Assembly (NCBI RefSeq): GCF_004346865.1
Contig: NZ_SMGR01000001.1
Location: 62,001-126,000 of the forward strand
Source: Shimia isoporae
GTDB taxonomy: Bacteria; Pseudomonadota; Alphaproteobacteria; Rhodobacterales; Rhodobacteraceae
Reading direction: 5' to 3'
DNA: 64,000 nt
Numbering within the stretch: position 1 is the stretch's first letter; each line of letters opens with the position of its first letter. Below the pieces are notes generated by a model. It saw only the letters and a list, made by a program, of their open reading frames with translations. It was not told the origin of the DNA and ran no database searches. Positions 25,387 through 34,716 of the stretch are shown here, one piece after another. A program made the position numbers and the translations under genes.

Positions 25387-25567
25387 CCAATTCCTCCGAC
25401 AATTCTTAAAACGAGCGCCGGCCAAAAGGTGTGAAAAGACGGCCGCACGGCAACGCACGGCGTTTTCACGCCGAGTTGACGCAATCCGAACTTGAATGTT
25501 GAGCAGCCTCGCCATTAGCTTGAACCCCAAGAAAAAGCAGAACTGCTCATGCATTCAGGGGAAAACC

Positions 25568-27505
25568 ATGTCCACATCCAAAGCCTTACGGTTCAACGTG
25601 TTGCCTGCAAAGGGTCTGGCGAGATGGGTTGTAGCGGGGCTTTTGGCGTTTGGGAGCCAGGCAATCGCTCCGCAGGTTGTCGCAGAGGGTGACGGGATCG
25701 TTCGGAGCCATGGGTACAACTTTTATGGTGAGTTGACCTATCCCGAGAATTTCACGCACTTCGACTACGTCAACCCGGATGCGCCGAAGGGCGGCGAAAT
25801 TGCTCTTTGGGCGCCCGGCACTTTTGATTCCATGAACCCGTATAGCCGCAAAGGCCGCGCGGGACGCTATAGCTGGATGATGTATGAGAGCCTGCTCGGC
25901 GAAATGCCGGCGACCGGTGGGGCTGCGCCTGCGGATGTTTATGGCGAGTCTTATGGGCTTTTGGCGGAACGTCTGGAATACGATGAAGGCAAAACCTGGG
26001 TGATTTTCTATATGCGTCCAGAGGCACGTTTTTCAGACGGGGCACCGGTGACGGCACATGATGTTCTGTTCAGCCACAACCTTTTGCTGGAGCAGGGGCT
26101 GCCGTCCTATGCGGCGGCCGTAAAGAAACGCATTCCACGCGCCGAAGTGATCGACGATCATACAATCAAATTCTATTTCACCGAGGGCATCTCCCGAAGG
26201 AGCCTGATCGATCAGGTTGGCGGTGTGCCGGTTTGGTCGAAAAAGTGGTTCGAGGAAACGGGCGCACGGTTGGATGAGTCCCGGATGGAGACCTCGCCGG
26301 GCTCTGGGCCTTATGTCATCGACAGCTATGACGTTAACCGCCGCATCGTTTACAAACGAAACCCGGATTACTGGGCCAAGGACCTGCCGATCAACGTCGG
26401 GCGGCACAATTTTGACCGCATCCGAATCGAGTATTTCGCGGATGCTGCCGCTGCTTTCGAGGCTTTCAAGGCGGGCGAATATACTTTCCGTGCCGAAAGC
26501 AATTCCAAGCAATGGGCTACCGGATATGATTTTCCGGCGTTGCGCGCTGGCTACGTGAAGAAAGTGGAATTACCGGATGGCACGCCGCCGACACCGTCAG
26601 GATTTGTGTTCAATCTTGGCCGCGAGCACCTGCAGGACCGTCGGGTGCGAGAAGCGATGGCGCTGGCATATAACTTCGAGTGGACCAACGAGTCGCTGCA
26701 GTTCGGGCTTTTCAAACAACGTCACAGCTTTGTTCAGGGCGCGCCCAATGAAGCTGTCGGCGTACCGGAAGGTGCCGAGCTTGAGCTTCTGAAATCGCTG
26801 GGAGATCTGGTTCCCGAAGAAGTGCTGACCGAGCCTGTGGTCATGGCGCATGAATCCAACCCGGCGCGCGAGATCGACAGACGCAACCTGCGCAAGGCGA
26901 TGGGGCTGCTGGATGAGGCGGGCTGGGTTGTTGGAGATGACGGCCTGCGCCGCAACGAGGCGGGTGAAACCCTGAGCGTGGTAATCCCCTATGCGTCGTC
27001 GGCATCGGCTACGATGGGAGCCGTTATCGGCGTTTTTGTGAAAAACCTGCGCCGGATGGGCGTGGACGCGAAGGAAGAGAAGATCGATCCGGCACAATTC
27101 ACCCTCAAAGAGCGTGAGCGGGAATACGACATAATCTTCGACAGCTACGCTGCCTTCTTGGGTACGGGAACTGGACTTATGCAGCGTTATGGCTCTGAAG
27201 ACGCGGCGATTTCTTTGTTCAACCCTGCTGGCCTTGCCAGTCCGCTTGTGGACAAGATCATCGAAATTTCTCTGGCGGCCGAGTCCACCGAGGAAGAACG
27301 CGTCGCTTTGACGGCGCTTGACCGCGTGTTGCGTTATGAACGGTTCATGGTGCCGGTTTGGTTTATCGACCAAACTTGGGTGGCCTATTTCGACATGTTC
27401 GAGTATCCGGACCCTCTACCGAAGTATGCTGATGGCGTGCTTGATTTCTGGTGGTTCAACGAAGAAAAAGCGGCGCGGCTCAAGGCCGAAGGTGCACTGA
27501 GGTAA
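25568..27505 (+). CDS. yejA: Peptide ABC transporter, periplasmic binding protein (YejA)
   Basis: 645 residues. A signal peptide ending near residue 40 ([22 protein letters not shown]) precedes an SBP_bac_5 domain: [60 protein letters not shown], then [29 protein letters not shown]. The [13 protein letters not shown] pattern marks the YejA group. This importer takes up peptides and, in enterobacteria, microcin C. AGGGG precedes the ATG at 25568. It is first in a four-gene operon, 7 bases before yejB. Confidence 0.93.
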   Translation: MSTSKALRFNVLPAKGLARWVVAGLLAFGSQAIAPQVVAEGDGIVRSHGYNFYGELTYPENFTHFDYVNPDAPKGGEIALWAPGTFDSMNPYSRKGRAGRYSWMMYESLLGEMPATGGAAPADVYGESYGLLAERLEYDEGKTWVIFYMRPEARFSDGAPVTAHDVLFSHNLLLEQGLPSYAAAVKKRIPRAEVIDDHTIKFYFTEGISRRSLIDQVGGVPVWSKKWFEETGARLDESRMETSPGSGPYVIDSYDVNRRIVYKRNPDYWAKDLPINVGRHNFDRIRIEYFADAAAAFEAFKAGEYTFRAESNSKQWATGYDFPALRAGYVKKVELPDGTPPTPSGFVFNLGREHLQDRRVREAMALAYNFEWTNESLQFGLFKQRHSFVQGAPNEAVGVPEGAELELLKSLGDLVPEEVLTEPVVMAHESNPAREIDRRNLRKAMGLLDEAGWVVGDDGLRRNEAGETLSVVIPYASSASATMGAVIGVFVKNLRRMGVDAKEEKIDPAQFTLKEREREYDIIFDSYAAFLGTGTGLMQRYGSEDAAISLFNPAGLASPLVDKIIEISLAAESTEEERVALTALDRVLRYERFMVPVWFIDQTWVAYFDMFEYPDPLPKYADGVLDFWWFNEEKAARLKAEGALR

Positions 27506-27512
27506 CGGGCGC

Positions 27513-28619
27513 ATGGGCGCATATATACTACGGCGACTTTTGCTGATCATTCCGACCCTTCTGGGGATTATGATCATCAATTTTACCTTGGTTCAGTTTG
27601 TACCAGGTGGACCGATTGAACAGATCATCGCACAGCAACAGGGTGGTGGCGACGTTTTCGGCGGATTTGCCGGCAGCGGCGATGACGCTGGCAACCTGCA
27701 GGAAGAGAGCTTTACAGGTGGCGCTGCTGGCGACAGCAAATATGCGGGTGCGCAAGGTTTGCCACCGGAGTTCATTGCGCAGCTCGAGAAAGAGTTTGGT
27801 TTTGACAAGCCGCCTCTCGAACGCTTTTTCAACATGATGTGGAACTACATGCGGCTCGATTTCGGAGAGAGCTATTTCCGCAAGATTAGCGTTGTAGACC
27901 TCGTGCTGGAGAAGATGCCGGTGTCGATCACGCTTGGGCTATGGTCGACGCTGCTTGCCTATCTCGTGTCGATCCCGTTGGGCATTCGCAAAGCCGTTAA
28001 GGACGGAACGCCGTTTGATACCTGGACAAGTGGTGCGATAATCGTTGGCTATGCCATTCCCGGCTTCTTGTTCGCGATCATGCTCGTGGTGCTGTTTGCC
28101 GGCGGCAGCTATTGGCAGATTTTCCCGCTGCGCGGGTTGACCTCGGACAACTTCGAGGACCTGAGCGCGATGGGTAAGGTTCTGGACTATCTCTGGCATA
28201 TCACGCTGCCGATCATTGCATCCACAATCGCGGCCTTTGCGACTCTGACGTTGCTGACCAAAAACAGTTTCCTCGATGAGATCAAGAAACACTACGTGAT
28301 GACGGCGCGGGCCAAAGGCCTGAGCGAGCGCAAGGTGCTGTACGGCCATGTTTTCCGTAACGCCATGCTGATCGTAATCGCCGGGTTCCCAGCCGTCTTC
28401 ATCGGCGTGTTTTTCGGCGGGTCGGTGCTGATCGAAACGATCTTTTCGCTCGATGGTCTCGGGCGTCTGGGGTTCGAGGCCGCAGTGGCGCGTGACTACC
28501 CTGTGATCTTTGGCACGCTGTTTGTGTTTGGCCTGATCGGTCTTGTCGTGGGTATTCTGTCGGACCTGATGTACGTGCTTGTCGATCCGAGGATCGATTT
28601 CGATCGGAGGGCTGGCTGA
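27513..28619 (+). CDS. yejB: Peptide ABC transporter permease (YejB)
   Basis: 368 residues with six membrane helices and an inserted periplasmic loop after helix 1 ([20 protein letters not shown], about 45-100), a YejB feature. The N-terminal [20 protein letters not shown] is typical of DppB-type permeases. The EAA loop is [28 protein letters not shown]. Its stop overlaps the yejE start by one base (TGATG). Confidence 0.95.
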   Translation: MGAYILRRLLLIIPTLLGIMIINFTLVQFVPGGPIEQIIAQQQGGGDVFGGFAGSGDDAGNLQEESFTGGAAGDSKYAGAQGLPPEFIAQLEKEFGFDKPPLERFFNMMWNYMRLDFGESYFRKISVVDLVLEKMPVSITLGLWSTLLAYLVSIPLGIRKAVKDGTPFDTWTSGAIIVGYAIPGFLFAIMLVVLFAGGSYWQIFPLRGLTSDNFEDLSAMGKVLDYLWHITLPIIASTIAAFATLTLLTKNSFLDEIKKHYVMTARAKGLSERKVLYGHVFRNAMLIVIAGFPAVFIGVFFGGSVLIETIFSLDGLGRLGFEAAVARDYPVIFGTLFVFGLIGLVVGILSDLMYVLVDPRIDFDRRAG

Positions 28620-29737
28620 TGGCGCTGTCCCCGCTCAACCAGAGACGCTGGAGCAATTTTAAGCGCAATCGTCGCGCCTTTTGGTCGCTGATCCTTTTCA
28701 GCGTTCTTTTTGGTGTCTCTCTGTTTGCTGAGTTTCTTGCCAACGACAAACCGATTGTAGTGAGCTATCGCGGAGAACTGTACGCACCTATCTTCAACTT
28801 CTATCCGGAAACCACATTTGGCGGGGACTTCCGTACGGAGGCGGACTACAAGGATCCAGTTGTGCAATGTCTCATTGCAACGGGTGGCGTTGAGGACTGT
28901 TTCGACTACCCCGAGGATATTCTGGAAGGTCTGGATGCTGGCAAGTCTCCCGAAGAATTGGCCCTGATGGACTATGAGAAAGGCTGGGCGCTCTGGCCAG
29001 TCATTCCTTACAGCTATGACACACCTGTTGACCGTCCCGGTGCAGCGCCTTTGGCACCCGACAGCCAGAACTGGCTGGGTACGGATGATCGCAAGCGCGA
29101 TGTCGTGGCAAGGGTCATCTATGGCTTCCGTTTGTCGATTTTCTTTACTCTGATCGTGACGACTGCCGCGAGTCTCATTGGCATCATTGCCGGTGCGGTG
29201 CAGGGCTATTTTGGTGGTTGGCTCGACCTGATTTTCCAGAGGGTGATTGAGATTTGGGGCGCAACGCCGAGCCTATACATCATCATCATCATGTTTGCGA
29301 TTTTGGGGCGAAGTTTCTGGCTGCTTGTTTTGTTGACGGTTCTGTTCGGCTGGACCGCACTTGTGGGTGTTGTACGGGCCGAGTTCCTGCGTGCTCGCAA
29401 TCTGGAGTATGTTCGTGCCGCCAAGGCGCTGGGCGTGTCAAATCGAGTGATCATGTTCCGTCACATGCTGCCTAATGCCATGGTGGCAACGGTGACCATG
29501 CTGCCATTTATTGTGACTGGCACCATTAGCACGCTGGCTGGTCTCGATTTCCTCGGATTTGGCTTGCCGTCGTCCGCGCCGAGCCTTGGCGAATTGACGC
29601 TTCAGGCGAAGCAAAATCTGCAGGCGCCGTGGCTTGGGTTCACCGCCTTCTTCACCTTTGCGATCATGCTTTCTTTGCTGGTGTTCATCTTCGAAGGTGT
29701 GCGTGACGCCTTTGACCCAAGAAAGACGTTTTCATGA
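28619..29737 (+). CDS. yejE: Peptide ABC transporter permease (YejE)
   Basis: 372 residues, [27 protein letters not shown] opening in the DppC style, a periplasmic insertion between helices 1 and 2 (about 40-150, with GTDDRKRDVVARVIYGFRLS before helix 2) and the EAA loop YVRAAKALGVSNRVIMFRHMLPNAMVA. It pairs with YejB to form the channel. Its stop overlaps the yejF start (ATGA at 29734-29737). Confidence 0.95.
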   Translation: MALSPLNQRRWSNFKRNRRAFWSLILFSVLFGVSLFAEFLANDKPIVVSYRGELYAPIFNFYPETTFGGDFRTEADYKDPVVQCLIATGGVEDCFDYPEDILEGLDAGKSPEELALMDYEKGWALWPVIPYSYDTPVDRPGAAPLAPDSQNWLGTDDRKRDVVARVIYGFRLSIFFTLIVTTAASLIGIIAGAVQGYFGGWLDLIFQRVIEIWGATPSLYIIIIMFAILGRSFWLLVLLTVLFGWTALVGVVRAEFLRARNLEYVRAAKALGVSNRVIMFRHMLPNAMVATVTMLPFIVTGTISTLAGLDFLGFGLPSSAPSLGELTLQAKQNLQAPWLGFTAFFTFAIMLSLLVFIFEGVRDAFDPRKTFS

Positions 29738-31317
29738 GCATTCTTGAGGTCAAGGACCTGCGCGTGGCGTTCCGGCAGGACGGTCAGTTGATCGAGGCGG
29801 TGAAGGGGGTGTCCTTTACTGTTGATCGGGGCGAAACTGTCGCTCTTGTAGGCGAGTCCGGTTCGGGGAAGTCGGTTTCTGCACTTTCGACGGTTTCTTT
29901 GCTACCGGGGAGCGCAGAGGTTTCGGGTTCTGTAACCTATAACGATCAGGAAATGGTCGGTGCCTCTGAGAAGTTGCTGCGAGATGTGCGTGGCAACGAC
30001 ATCAGTTTCATCTTTCAGGAGCCGATGACATCGCTGAACCCGTTGCACACGATTGAAAAGCAGCTGGGGGAAAGTCTGGCATTGCACCAAGGCGTGGTTG
30101 GTGCAGAAGCAGAGGGGCGCATTGTCGAACTTCTTGAAAAGGTCGGTATTCGCGACGCCAAAAGTCGCCTCAGCGCCTATCCACATCAATTGTCTGGTGG
30201 ACAAAGGCAGCGTGTGATGATTGCCATGGCGCTTGCCAACAAGCCGGACGTTTTGATCGCCGATGAGCCCACCACAGCCCTCGACGTAACCATTCAGGCC
30301 CAGATTTTGGAACTGCTCGCGGAACTAAAGCGGTCCGAAGGCATGGGGCTTTTGTTTATCACGCATGATCTGGGGATTGTGCGCCGTATCGCAGACAAGG
30401 TCTGCGTGATGAAAGATGGCGAAATTGTCGAAGCCGGTCCGGTGGCTGAGATATTTGCGAACCCGCAGCATGAGTACACGCAGTTGCTTTTGAATGCACG
30501 GGCGACCGGCGCGCCTGAACCCGTGGATGAAGGGGCGCCTGTAATGACGGAAACCGACGGTCTGCGTGTCTGGTTCCCGATCCAGCAGGGGTTCCTGCGC
30601 CGCACCGTCGGACACGTCAAAGCCGTGAACGAGGCGACGATTTCTGTACGCGCCGGCGAGACGCTTGGGATTGTCGGAGAGAGTGGGTCAGGGAAGACGA
30701 CCCTGGCGCTTGCGATCATGCGATTGATCGAAAGTGACGGCGGCATCACCTTTGACGGGGATGATGTTCGGAGCTGGTCGACACGACGGTTGCGCGCATT
30801 GCGTAAGGATATGCAAATTGTCTTTCAAGATCCGTTCGGGAGCTTGAGCCCGAGGATGACCTGCGAGCAGATCATCGCAGAGGGTCTGGGCGTCCACGGC
30901 AATCCGGGTGGGCGTGACACGCGGTCCGTGGTTGCGGAGATCATGGAGGAAGTTGGGCTCGATCCTGCGACGATGGACCGGTATCCCCACGAATTCTCCG
31001 GCGGACAACGACAACGCATCGCGATTGCGCGGGCAATGGTATTGCGTCCGAAACTTGTGGTTTTGGACGAGCCCACGTCAGCGCTCGATATGACAGTGCA
31101 GGTGCAGATCGTTGATTTGCTGCGTCGGTTGCAGCGTAAGTACGGCCTAGCCTATTTGTTCATCAGCCATGACCTTCATGTGGTGCGTGCGATGAGTCAC
31201 AAGATCATCGTTATGCGCGCGGGCGATGTCGTGGAAACCGGAGAGGCGGCTGCCCTGTTTGACAACCCGCAGACCGAATACACTCGCGAGTTGCTGGCGG
31301 CCGCGCCGGCTGTCTAA
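29734..31317 (+). CDS. yejF: Peptide ABC transporter ATP-binding protein, two fused ATPases (YejF)
   Basis: 527 residues with two complete ABC domains. The first has [27 protein letters not shown] and [11 protein letters not shown]. The second has [27 protein letters not shown] and [12 protein letters not shown]. This fused DppD-DppF arrangement is typical of YejF. It energises YejBE with a single polypeptide. The operon ends with a hairpin at 31329-31346 that lacks a proper T-run. Confidence 0.95.
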   Translation: MSILEVKDLRVAFRQDGQLIEAVKGVSFTVDRGETVALVGESGSGKSVSALSTVSLLPGSAEVSGSVTYNDQEMVGASEKLLRDVRGNDISFIFQEPMTSLNPLHTIEKQLGESLALHQGVVGAEAEGRIVELLEKVGIRDAKSRLSAYPHQLSGGQRQRVMIAMALANKPDVLIADEPTTALDVTIQAQILELLAELKRSEGMGLLFITHDLGIVRRIADKVCVMKDGEIVEAGPVAEIFANPQHEYTQLLLNARATGAPEPVDEGAPVMTETDGLRVWFPIQQGFLRRTVGHVKAVNEATISVRAGETLGIVGESGSGKTTLALAIMRLIESDGGITFDGDDVRSWSTRRLRALRKDMQIVFQDPFGSLSPRMTCEQIIAEGLGVHGNPGGRDTRSVVAEIMEEVGLDPATMDRYPHEFSGGQRQRIAIARAMVLRPKLVVLDEPTSALDMTVQVQIVDLLRRLQRKYGLAYLFISHDLHVVRAMSHKIIVMRAGDVVETGEAAALFDNPQTEYTRELLAAAPAV

Positions 31318-31328
31318 CGGGAATGGCA

Positions 31329-31346
31329 GCCGCAGGTTTCTGCGGC
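31329..31346. other. Hairpin between convergent yejF and hemN
   Basis: GCCGCAG (31329-31335) pairs with CTGCGGC (31340-31346), loop GTTT. No T-run follows directly on either strand; TTTT appears 24 bases on. It may be a weak or Rho-assisted terminator shared by the convergent genes. Confidence 0.35.
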
Positions 31347-31367
31347 GGCTCCTTGCAGGTTTTCTGA

Positions 31368-32723
31368 TCAGATCGCGGCGCTGTGTTTCGCTTTGCTCAT
31401 ATCATAGGCGTCGAATGCGCGGGCAATCATGCGCGTGAGCGGCCTTGCATGTTCGGGGATGGAAAGGCCATCGGCGTCTATCGCAACCATGTCCGGAAAC
31501 TGCATAGCCACGTTCGAGAAAAGACGTGAAACCCAAGCGTCGTTCACCTGGAAACCGGATGTGATCTCTGCGCGGTTGATGCGGAAGTCGCACATCAGCG
31601 CTTCGATCATTCTTCCCCGAACGAGGTCTTCGCCTGAGAATGTGTGGCCACGCGATGTGGAAAAACGACCTTCGCGGATCGCTGCTGTGTGGGCACCGGT
31701 GGCAGGCGCGTTCTGCGCATAGCCTTGCGGGAAGCGGGCAATGGAAGAGGCGCCAACCGCGAGAAGTACGTCCGCGGTGTCGTCTGTATAGCCCTGAAAA
31801 TTACGACGCAGTGTGCCGTTCTTTTGGGCAATGGACAGGCCGTCGGTCTTGGCCGCGAAGTGGTCGATACCGATTTCGTCGTAGTCGTCCCACAGGAACA
31901 GTTTGCGCGCAGTTTCAAAGAGGGCGAGGCGTTCCTGCGGTGTCGGCAAAGCGTCGGTCGGGATCATCTGCTGGCGTTTGGCCATCCACGGTACGTGCGC
32001 ATAGCCGTATAGGGCAACCCGATCAGGCGAAAGCGACAGAAGTTTTTGAACGCTTTCGGTCATGCGGGCTTGGTTTTGATGGGGCAAGCCAAAGAGAATG
32101 TCCGCGTTGACGGACTGAATGCCGTAGGCTCGGATCATGTCGACTGCGTCACGCGTGATGTCGTAACTTTGCAGCCGGCCAATGGTTTGCTGAATGTCAG
32201 GATCGAAATCCTGCACCCCAATAGACGCGCGATTCATGCCGGCGGCTGCAAGCGCGGCCATGCGGGTTTCGTCAATTTCGTTCGGGTCGATTTCAACGGA
32301 GAATTCGCCATCCGCCGCCATCGGGGCGACGTCGAAGATCGCGCCTGCAAGGTCTTCCATCATTGTCGGGTCAAGTAGCGTCGGGGTGCCGCCGCCCCAA
32401 TGCAGGCGGGAGAGTGTCACGCCGGCAGGGAGCCGAGATTTGAGTAGGGTCAGTTCCGCCTTCAGGGTCTCGACGTAGCTGGCCACCGGCGACAGGGTCG
32501 ACGTGCCTTGGGTACGGCAGGCGCAGAACCAGCACAAACGGCGGCAAAACGGCACATGCACATAGAGCGAAACCTGCGACCCAGCCGGGATCGTAGCAAT
32601 CCAGTCTGCATAAGTGTCTGGATTTACGTCATTATTGAAGTGTGGTGCTGTGGGGTAGCTGGTGTAGCGGGGTACTTTCGCGTCAAAGAGACCCAGCTTT
32701 GCCAATTGTTTTTCCTGTTCCAT
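31368..32723 (-). CDS. hemN: Oxygen-independent coproporphyrinogen III oxidase (radical SAM)
   Basis: 451 residues. The radical SAM cluster motif is CRRLCWFCAC within LYVHVPFCRRLCWFCACRTQ. The sequence then has LHWGGGTPTLL, SVEIDPNEIDETRMAAL, RASIGVQDFDPDIQQTIGRLQ and LFGLPHQNQARM. It decarboxylates coproporphyrinogen III to protoporphyrinogen IX without oxygen, whereas hemF at 50355 does so with oxygen. No ribosome binding site is seen before the ATG, and a plausible -10 (TATACC, 32731-32736) puts the transcript start next to the ATG, with an FNR box centred about 41 bases upstream of that. Divergent from fnrL. Confidence 0.95.
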   Translation of the reverse strand: MEQEKQLAKLGLFDAKVPRYTSYPTAPHFNNDVNPDTYADWIATIPAGSQVSLYVHVPFCRRLCWFCACRTQGTSTLSPVASYVETLKAELTLLKSRLPAGVTLSRLHWGGGTPTLLDPTMMEDLAGAIFDVAPMAADGEFSVEIDPNEIDETRMAALAAAGMNRASIGVQDFDPDIQQTIGRLQSYDITRDAVDMIRAYGIQSVNADILFGLPHQNQARMTESVQKLLSLSPDRVALYGYAHVPWMAKRQQMIPTDALPTPQERLALFETARKLFLWDDYDEIGIDHFAAKTDGLSIAQKNGTLRRNFQGYTDDTADVLLAVGASSIARFPQGYAQNAPATGAHTAAIREGRFSTSRGHTFSGEDLVRGRMIEALMCDFRINRAEITSGFQVNDAWVSRLFSNVAMQFPDMVAIDADGLSIPEHARPLTRMIARAFDAYDMSKAKHSAAI

Positions 32724-32759
32724 GGGAATAGGTATAGGCGTCCAGAAGGCTTGTTAACC

Positions 32760-32773
32760 TTGACCCAGATCAA
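32760..32773. promoter_or_regulatory. FNR-type box between hemN and fnrL
   Basis: TTGACCCAGATCAA matches TTGAY-N4-RTCAA. It is centred at 32766.5, about 41.5 bases upstream of the predicted hemN start point (class II activator position), and ends only 8 bases before the fnrL ATG, where it would be positioned to repress fnrL. Confidence 0.85.
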
Positions 32774-32781
32774 GATCGCTT

Positions 32782-33534
32782 ATGAATCAAATTGACTTAA
32801 AGTCCGCTCAAGTTCCCTCCGGCTGTGAAAACTGTGCAATCCGTCATCAGGCGGTGTGCTCGCGGTGCGAACCCGATGAACTCGAGCGGCTCGACGAAAT
32901 CAAATATTATCGCACGGTGGAAGCTGGCCAGACTGTGGTCTGGACGGGAGACCGGATGGAGTTCGTCGCCTCTGTCGTGAGCGGTATCGCATCGTTGACA
33001 CAGACGATGGAAGACGGCCGGACGCAGATGGTTGGCCTGCTGTTGCCTGGCGACTTTATCGGACGTCCGGGGCGGGAAAATGCCGCATATGATGTGGTGG
33101 CTACCACGGGTCTAGTGCTGTGTTGTTTCCGTAGAAAACCATTTGAAAACATGATTATGCAGACACCGCATATTGCGCAACGCCTGCTTGAGATGACGCT
33201 GGACGAGCTGGATGCAGCGCGTGAATGGATGCTTGTGCTGGGCCGCAAGACTGCGCGGGAAAAGATTGCAAGTCTGCTGGCGATTGTTGCCCGTCGCAAC
33301 GCGGCCTTGAAGCTGCAGGATACAGATGAAGAACTCCAGTTTGACCTGCCGCTGACCCGCGAGGCAATGGCAGACTATCTGGGGCTGACACTCGAGACCG
33401 TTAGTCGCCAGATCTCTGCGCTGAAACGGGACGAGGTGATCTCTCTGGAAGGCAAGCGCCATGTGATCGTGCCGGACTATCGCCGTCTGCTGGACGAAGC
33501 CGGAGACGATTCGGATGGCGGCGTGATGATGTAA
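32782..33534 (+). CDS. fnrL: Oxygen-responsive Crp/Fnr-family regulator FnrL
   Basis: 250 residues. The N-terminal cysteines are C15, C18, C26 and C29 (SGCENCAIRHQAVCSRC), with C114/C115 in VLCCFRRK; C15, C18, C26 and C114 match the spacing of the FNR [4Fe-4S] ligands. The cNMP-like beta roll is followed by the dimer helix and the HTH LTREAMADYLGLTLETVSRQISALKRDEVI, whose E..SR residues read the TTGAY half-site. Under low oxygen the cluster form should bind the five boxes in this window. Adjacent divergent hemN is the classic FnrL neighbour in Rhodobacteraceae. Confidence 0.96.
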   Translation: MNQIDLKSAQVPSGCENCAIRHQAVCSRCEPDELERLDEIKYYRTVEAGQTVVWTGDRMEFVASVVSGIASLTQTMEDGRTQMVGLLLPGDFIGRPGRENAAYDVVATTGLVLCCFRRKPFENMIMQTPHIAQRLLEMTLDELDAAREWMLVLGRKTAREKIASLLAIVARRNAALKLQDTDEELQFDLPLTREAMADYLGLTLETVSRQISALKRDEVISLEGKRHVIVPDYRRLLDEAGDDSDGGVMM

Positions 33535-33558
33535 ACGCCTCAAACGTTACACGAACGA

Positions 33559-33591
33559 ACGCCCGGCGCTTGAGCGACCGGGCGTTTTTTT
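33559..33591 (+). terminator. Rho-independent terminator after fnrL
   Basis: ACGCCCGG (33559-33566) pairs with CCGGGCGT (33578-33585); the loop also contains CGCT/AGCG pairing. A seven-base T-run follows. Confidence 0.88.
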
Positions 33592-33603
33592 GTGTTGCTG
33601 CAA

Positions 33604-33646
33604 AGCGTCGGTAAGACGTCGGTAAAACGTCGGTATTACGTTGGCG
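33604..33646. repeat. 11-bp-phased CGTCGGTA array, locus 1
   Basis: CGTCGG cores start at 33606, 33617 and 33628, and a degenerate CGTTGG at 33639, exactly 11 bases apart. The copies read CGTCGGTA-AGA, CGTCGGTA-AAA, CGTCGGTA-TTA, CGTTGGCG. It lies between the fnrL terminator and the convergent usp stop codon. A second array with matching spacers is at 54210-54240. Confidence 0.85.
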
Positions 33647-33652
33647 TTCTGA

Positions 33653-34492
33653 TCAGTGGGCCATGAACACCGGCATCGTTGCGCGCTCCAGCATATTTCT
33701 GGTCGCACCGCCGAGAATCGCCTCGCGGAAGCGCGAATGACCATACGCGCCCATGACAATCATCTCGGCCCCCTTGTCCGTCGCGTGACGCAGAAGAACA
33801 TCGGAGACGCGGGGTTGAGTCTTTGAAATGACATCGACCTCAACCCGGACACCGTGTCGCGAGAGGAACTGTGAAAGCAGGCCGCCGGGGTCGGAGCGGT
33901 TCGGACCGTGAACGGGGGGATCGATCACCACCACATGTACGGCTTCCGCGGCTTTTAGGAAGGGTAGGGCGGCACGTGTGGCCACCAACGCTTCGGCGCT
34001 TTCGTTCCAGCCGATGCAGACGGTTTTCGGCATGGTCACCGGCTTGCCGTCGTCGGGGACCATAAGCACGGGTGCCTGACCTTCAAAAAGGGCGGCTTCG
34101 ATGGTTGGTTCGAGTTCGGTTCCATGATTTGGACCGTAGGGCTTTGGCAAGATCACCAAATCTGAGAATCGGGCACGCATTGCGACGTGCCGGCCAAGGT
34201 CGGCAATTTGCGCCACACCCGAATCACAGGCCCAACGAAGATCGGTTTTTCCCAGTGTCTCCTTGCACTTGGCTTCGACCTCCTCTGCTTCCTTTCGCGC
34301 TCGTGCGAGCATTTCTTGCATCATCAGGGCGTCGGCGCCCGCGTAGAAATATCCGTTCTGGCTGCGGTCAACACCCAACGTCAGAACGTCCAGATGCGCG
34401 TCCTGGGATTCGGCAAGCGCCATGCCTTGTGCAAGCGGTGCGTCAGAGAAGTCTGTGTCTGTGAGCACGCAGAGCAAAGATTTGTAGGCCAT
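33653..34492 (-). CDS. Tandem universal stress protein (two UspA domains)
   Basis: 279 residues with two Usp-like halves. The first (1-140) starts MAYKSLLCVLTDTDFSDAPL and is degenerate. The second (about 150-279) has the ATP-binding pattern MIVMGAYGHSRFREAILGGATRNML (G2xG9xG(S/T) type). Usp proteins of this double form often rise under oxygen limitation. It is divergent from ccoN with an FNR box between them (34609-34622), 117 bases from its ATG, so FnrL control is plausible though the box position fits ccoN better. Confidence 0.9.
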   Translation of the reverse strand: MAYKSLLCVLTDTDFSDAPLAQGMALAESQDAHLDVLTLGVDRSQNGYFYAGADALMMQEMLARARKEAEEVEAKCKETLGKTDLRWACDSGVAQIADLGRHVAMRARFSDLVILPKPYGPNHGTELEPTIEAALFEGQAPVLMVPDDGKPVTMPKTVCIGWNESAEALVATRAALPFLKAAEAVHVVVIDPPVHGPNRSDPGGLLSQFLSRHGVRVEVDVISKTQPRVSDVLLRHATDKGAEMIVMGAYGHSRFREAILGGATRNMLERATMPVFMAH

Positions 34493-34608
34493 CTTTTCTT
34501 TCCCGTGTTATGAAAAAGGTGCACGTCAAAGTTAGCTTTATGAATGTGGAGATTATTCCACACTCGGCTGACTTTTCAAAATAGGGACACAGCGTTGAGG
34601 TTGTCGCC

Positions 34609-34622
34609 TTGACCCAGATCAA
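34609..34622. promoter_or_regulatory. FNR-type box and promoter of ccoNOQP
   Basis: TTGACCCAGATCAA, identical to the hemN/fnrL box. It is centred at 34615.5. A -10 candidate CATTAA (34645-34650) puts the start point near 34657, 41.5 bases on, giving a 60-base leader to ccoN. It may also affect the divergent usp gene. Confidence 0.87.
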
Positions 34623-34716
34623 GGAACGGACTTCGGCGGTCCCGCATTAACGCACTCAGTCTAAATCCGTCCGGGCGCACGAAAAAATGGCACCGGGCAA
34701 GACAAAGGGACGCAAT

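Noticed and set aside
31329..31346. Hairpin after yejF as a firm terminator
   Set aside because: The stem is good but no T-run follows directly on either strand, so it is listed only as a hairpin.
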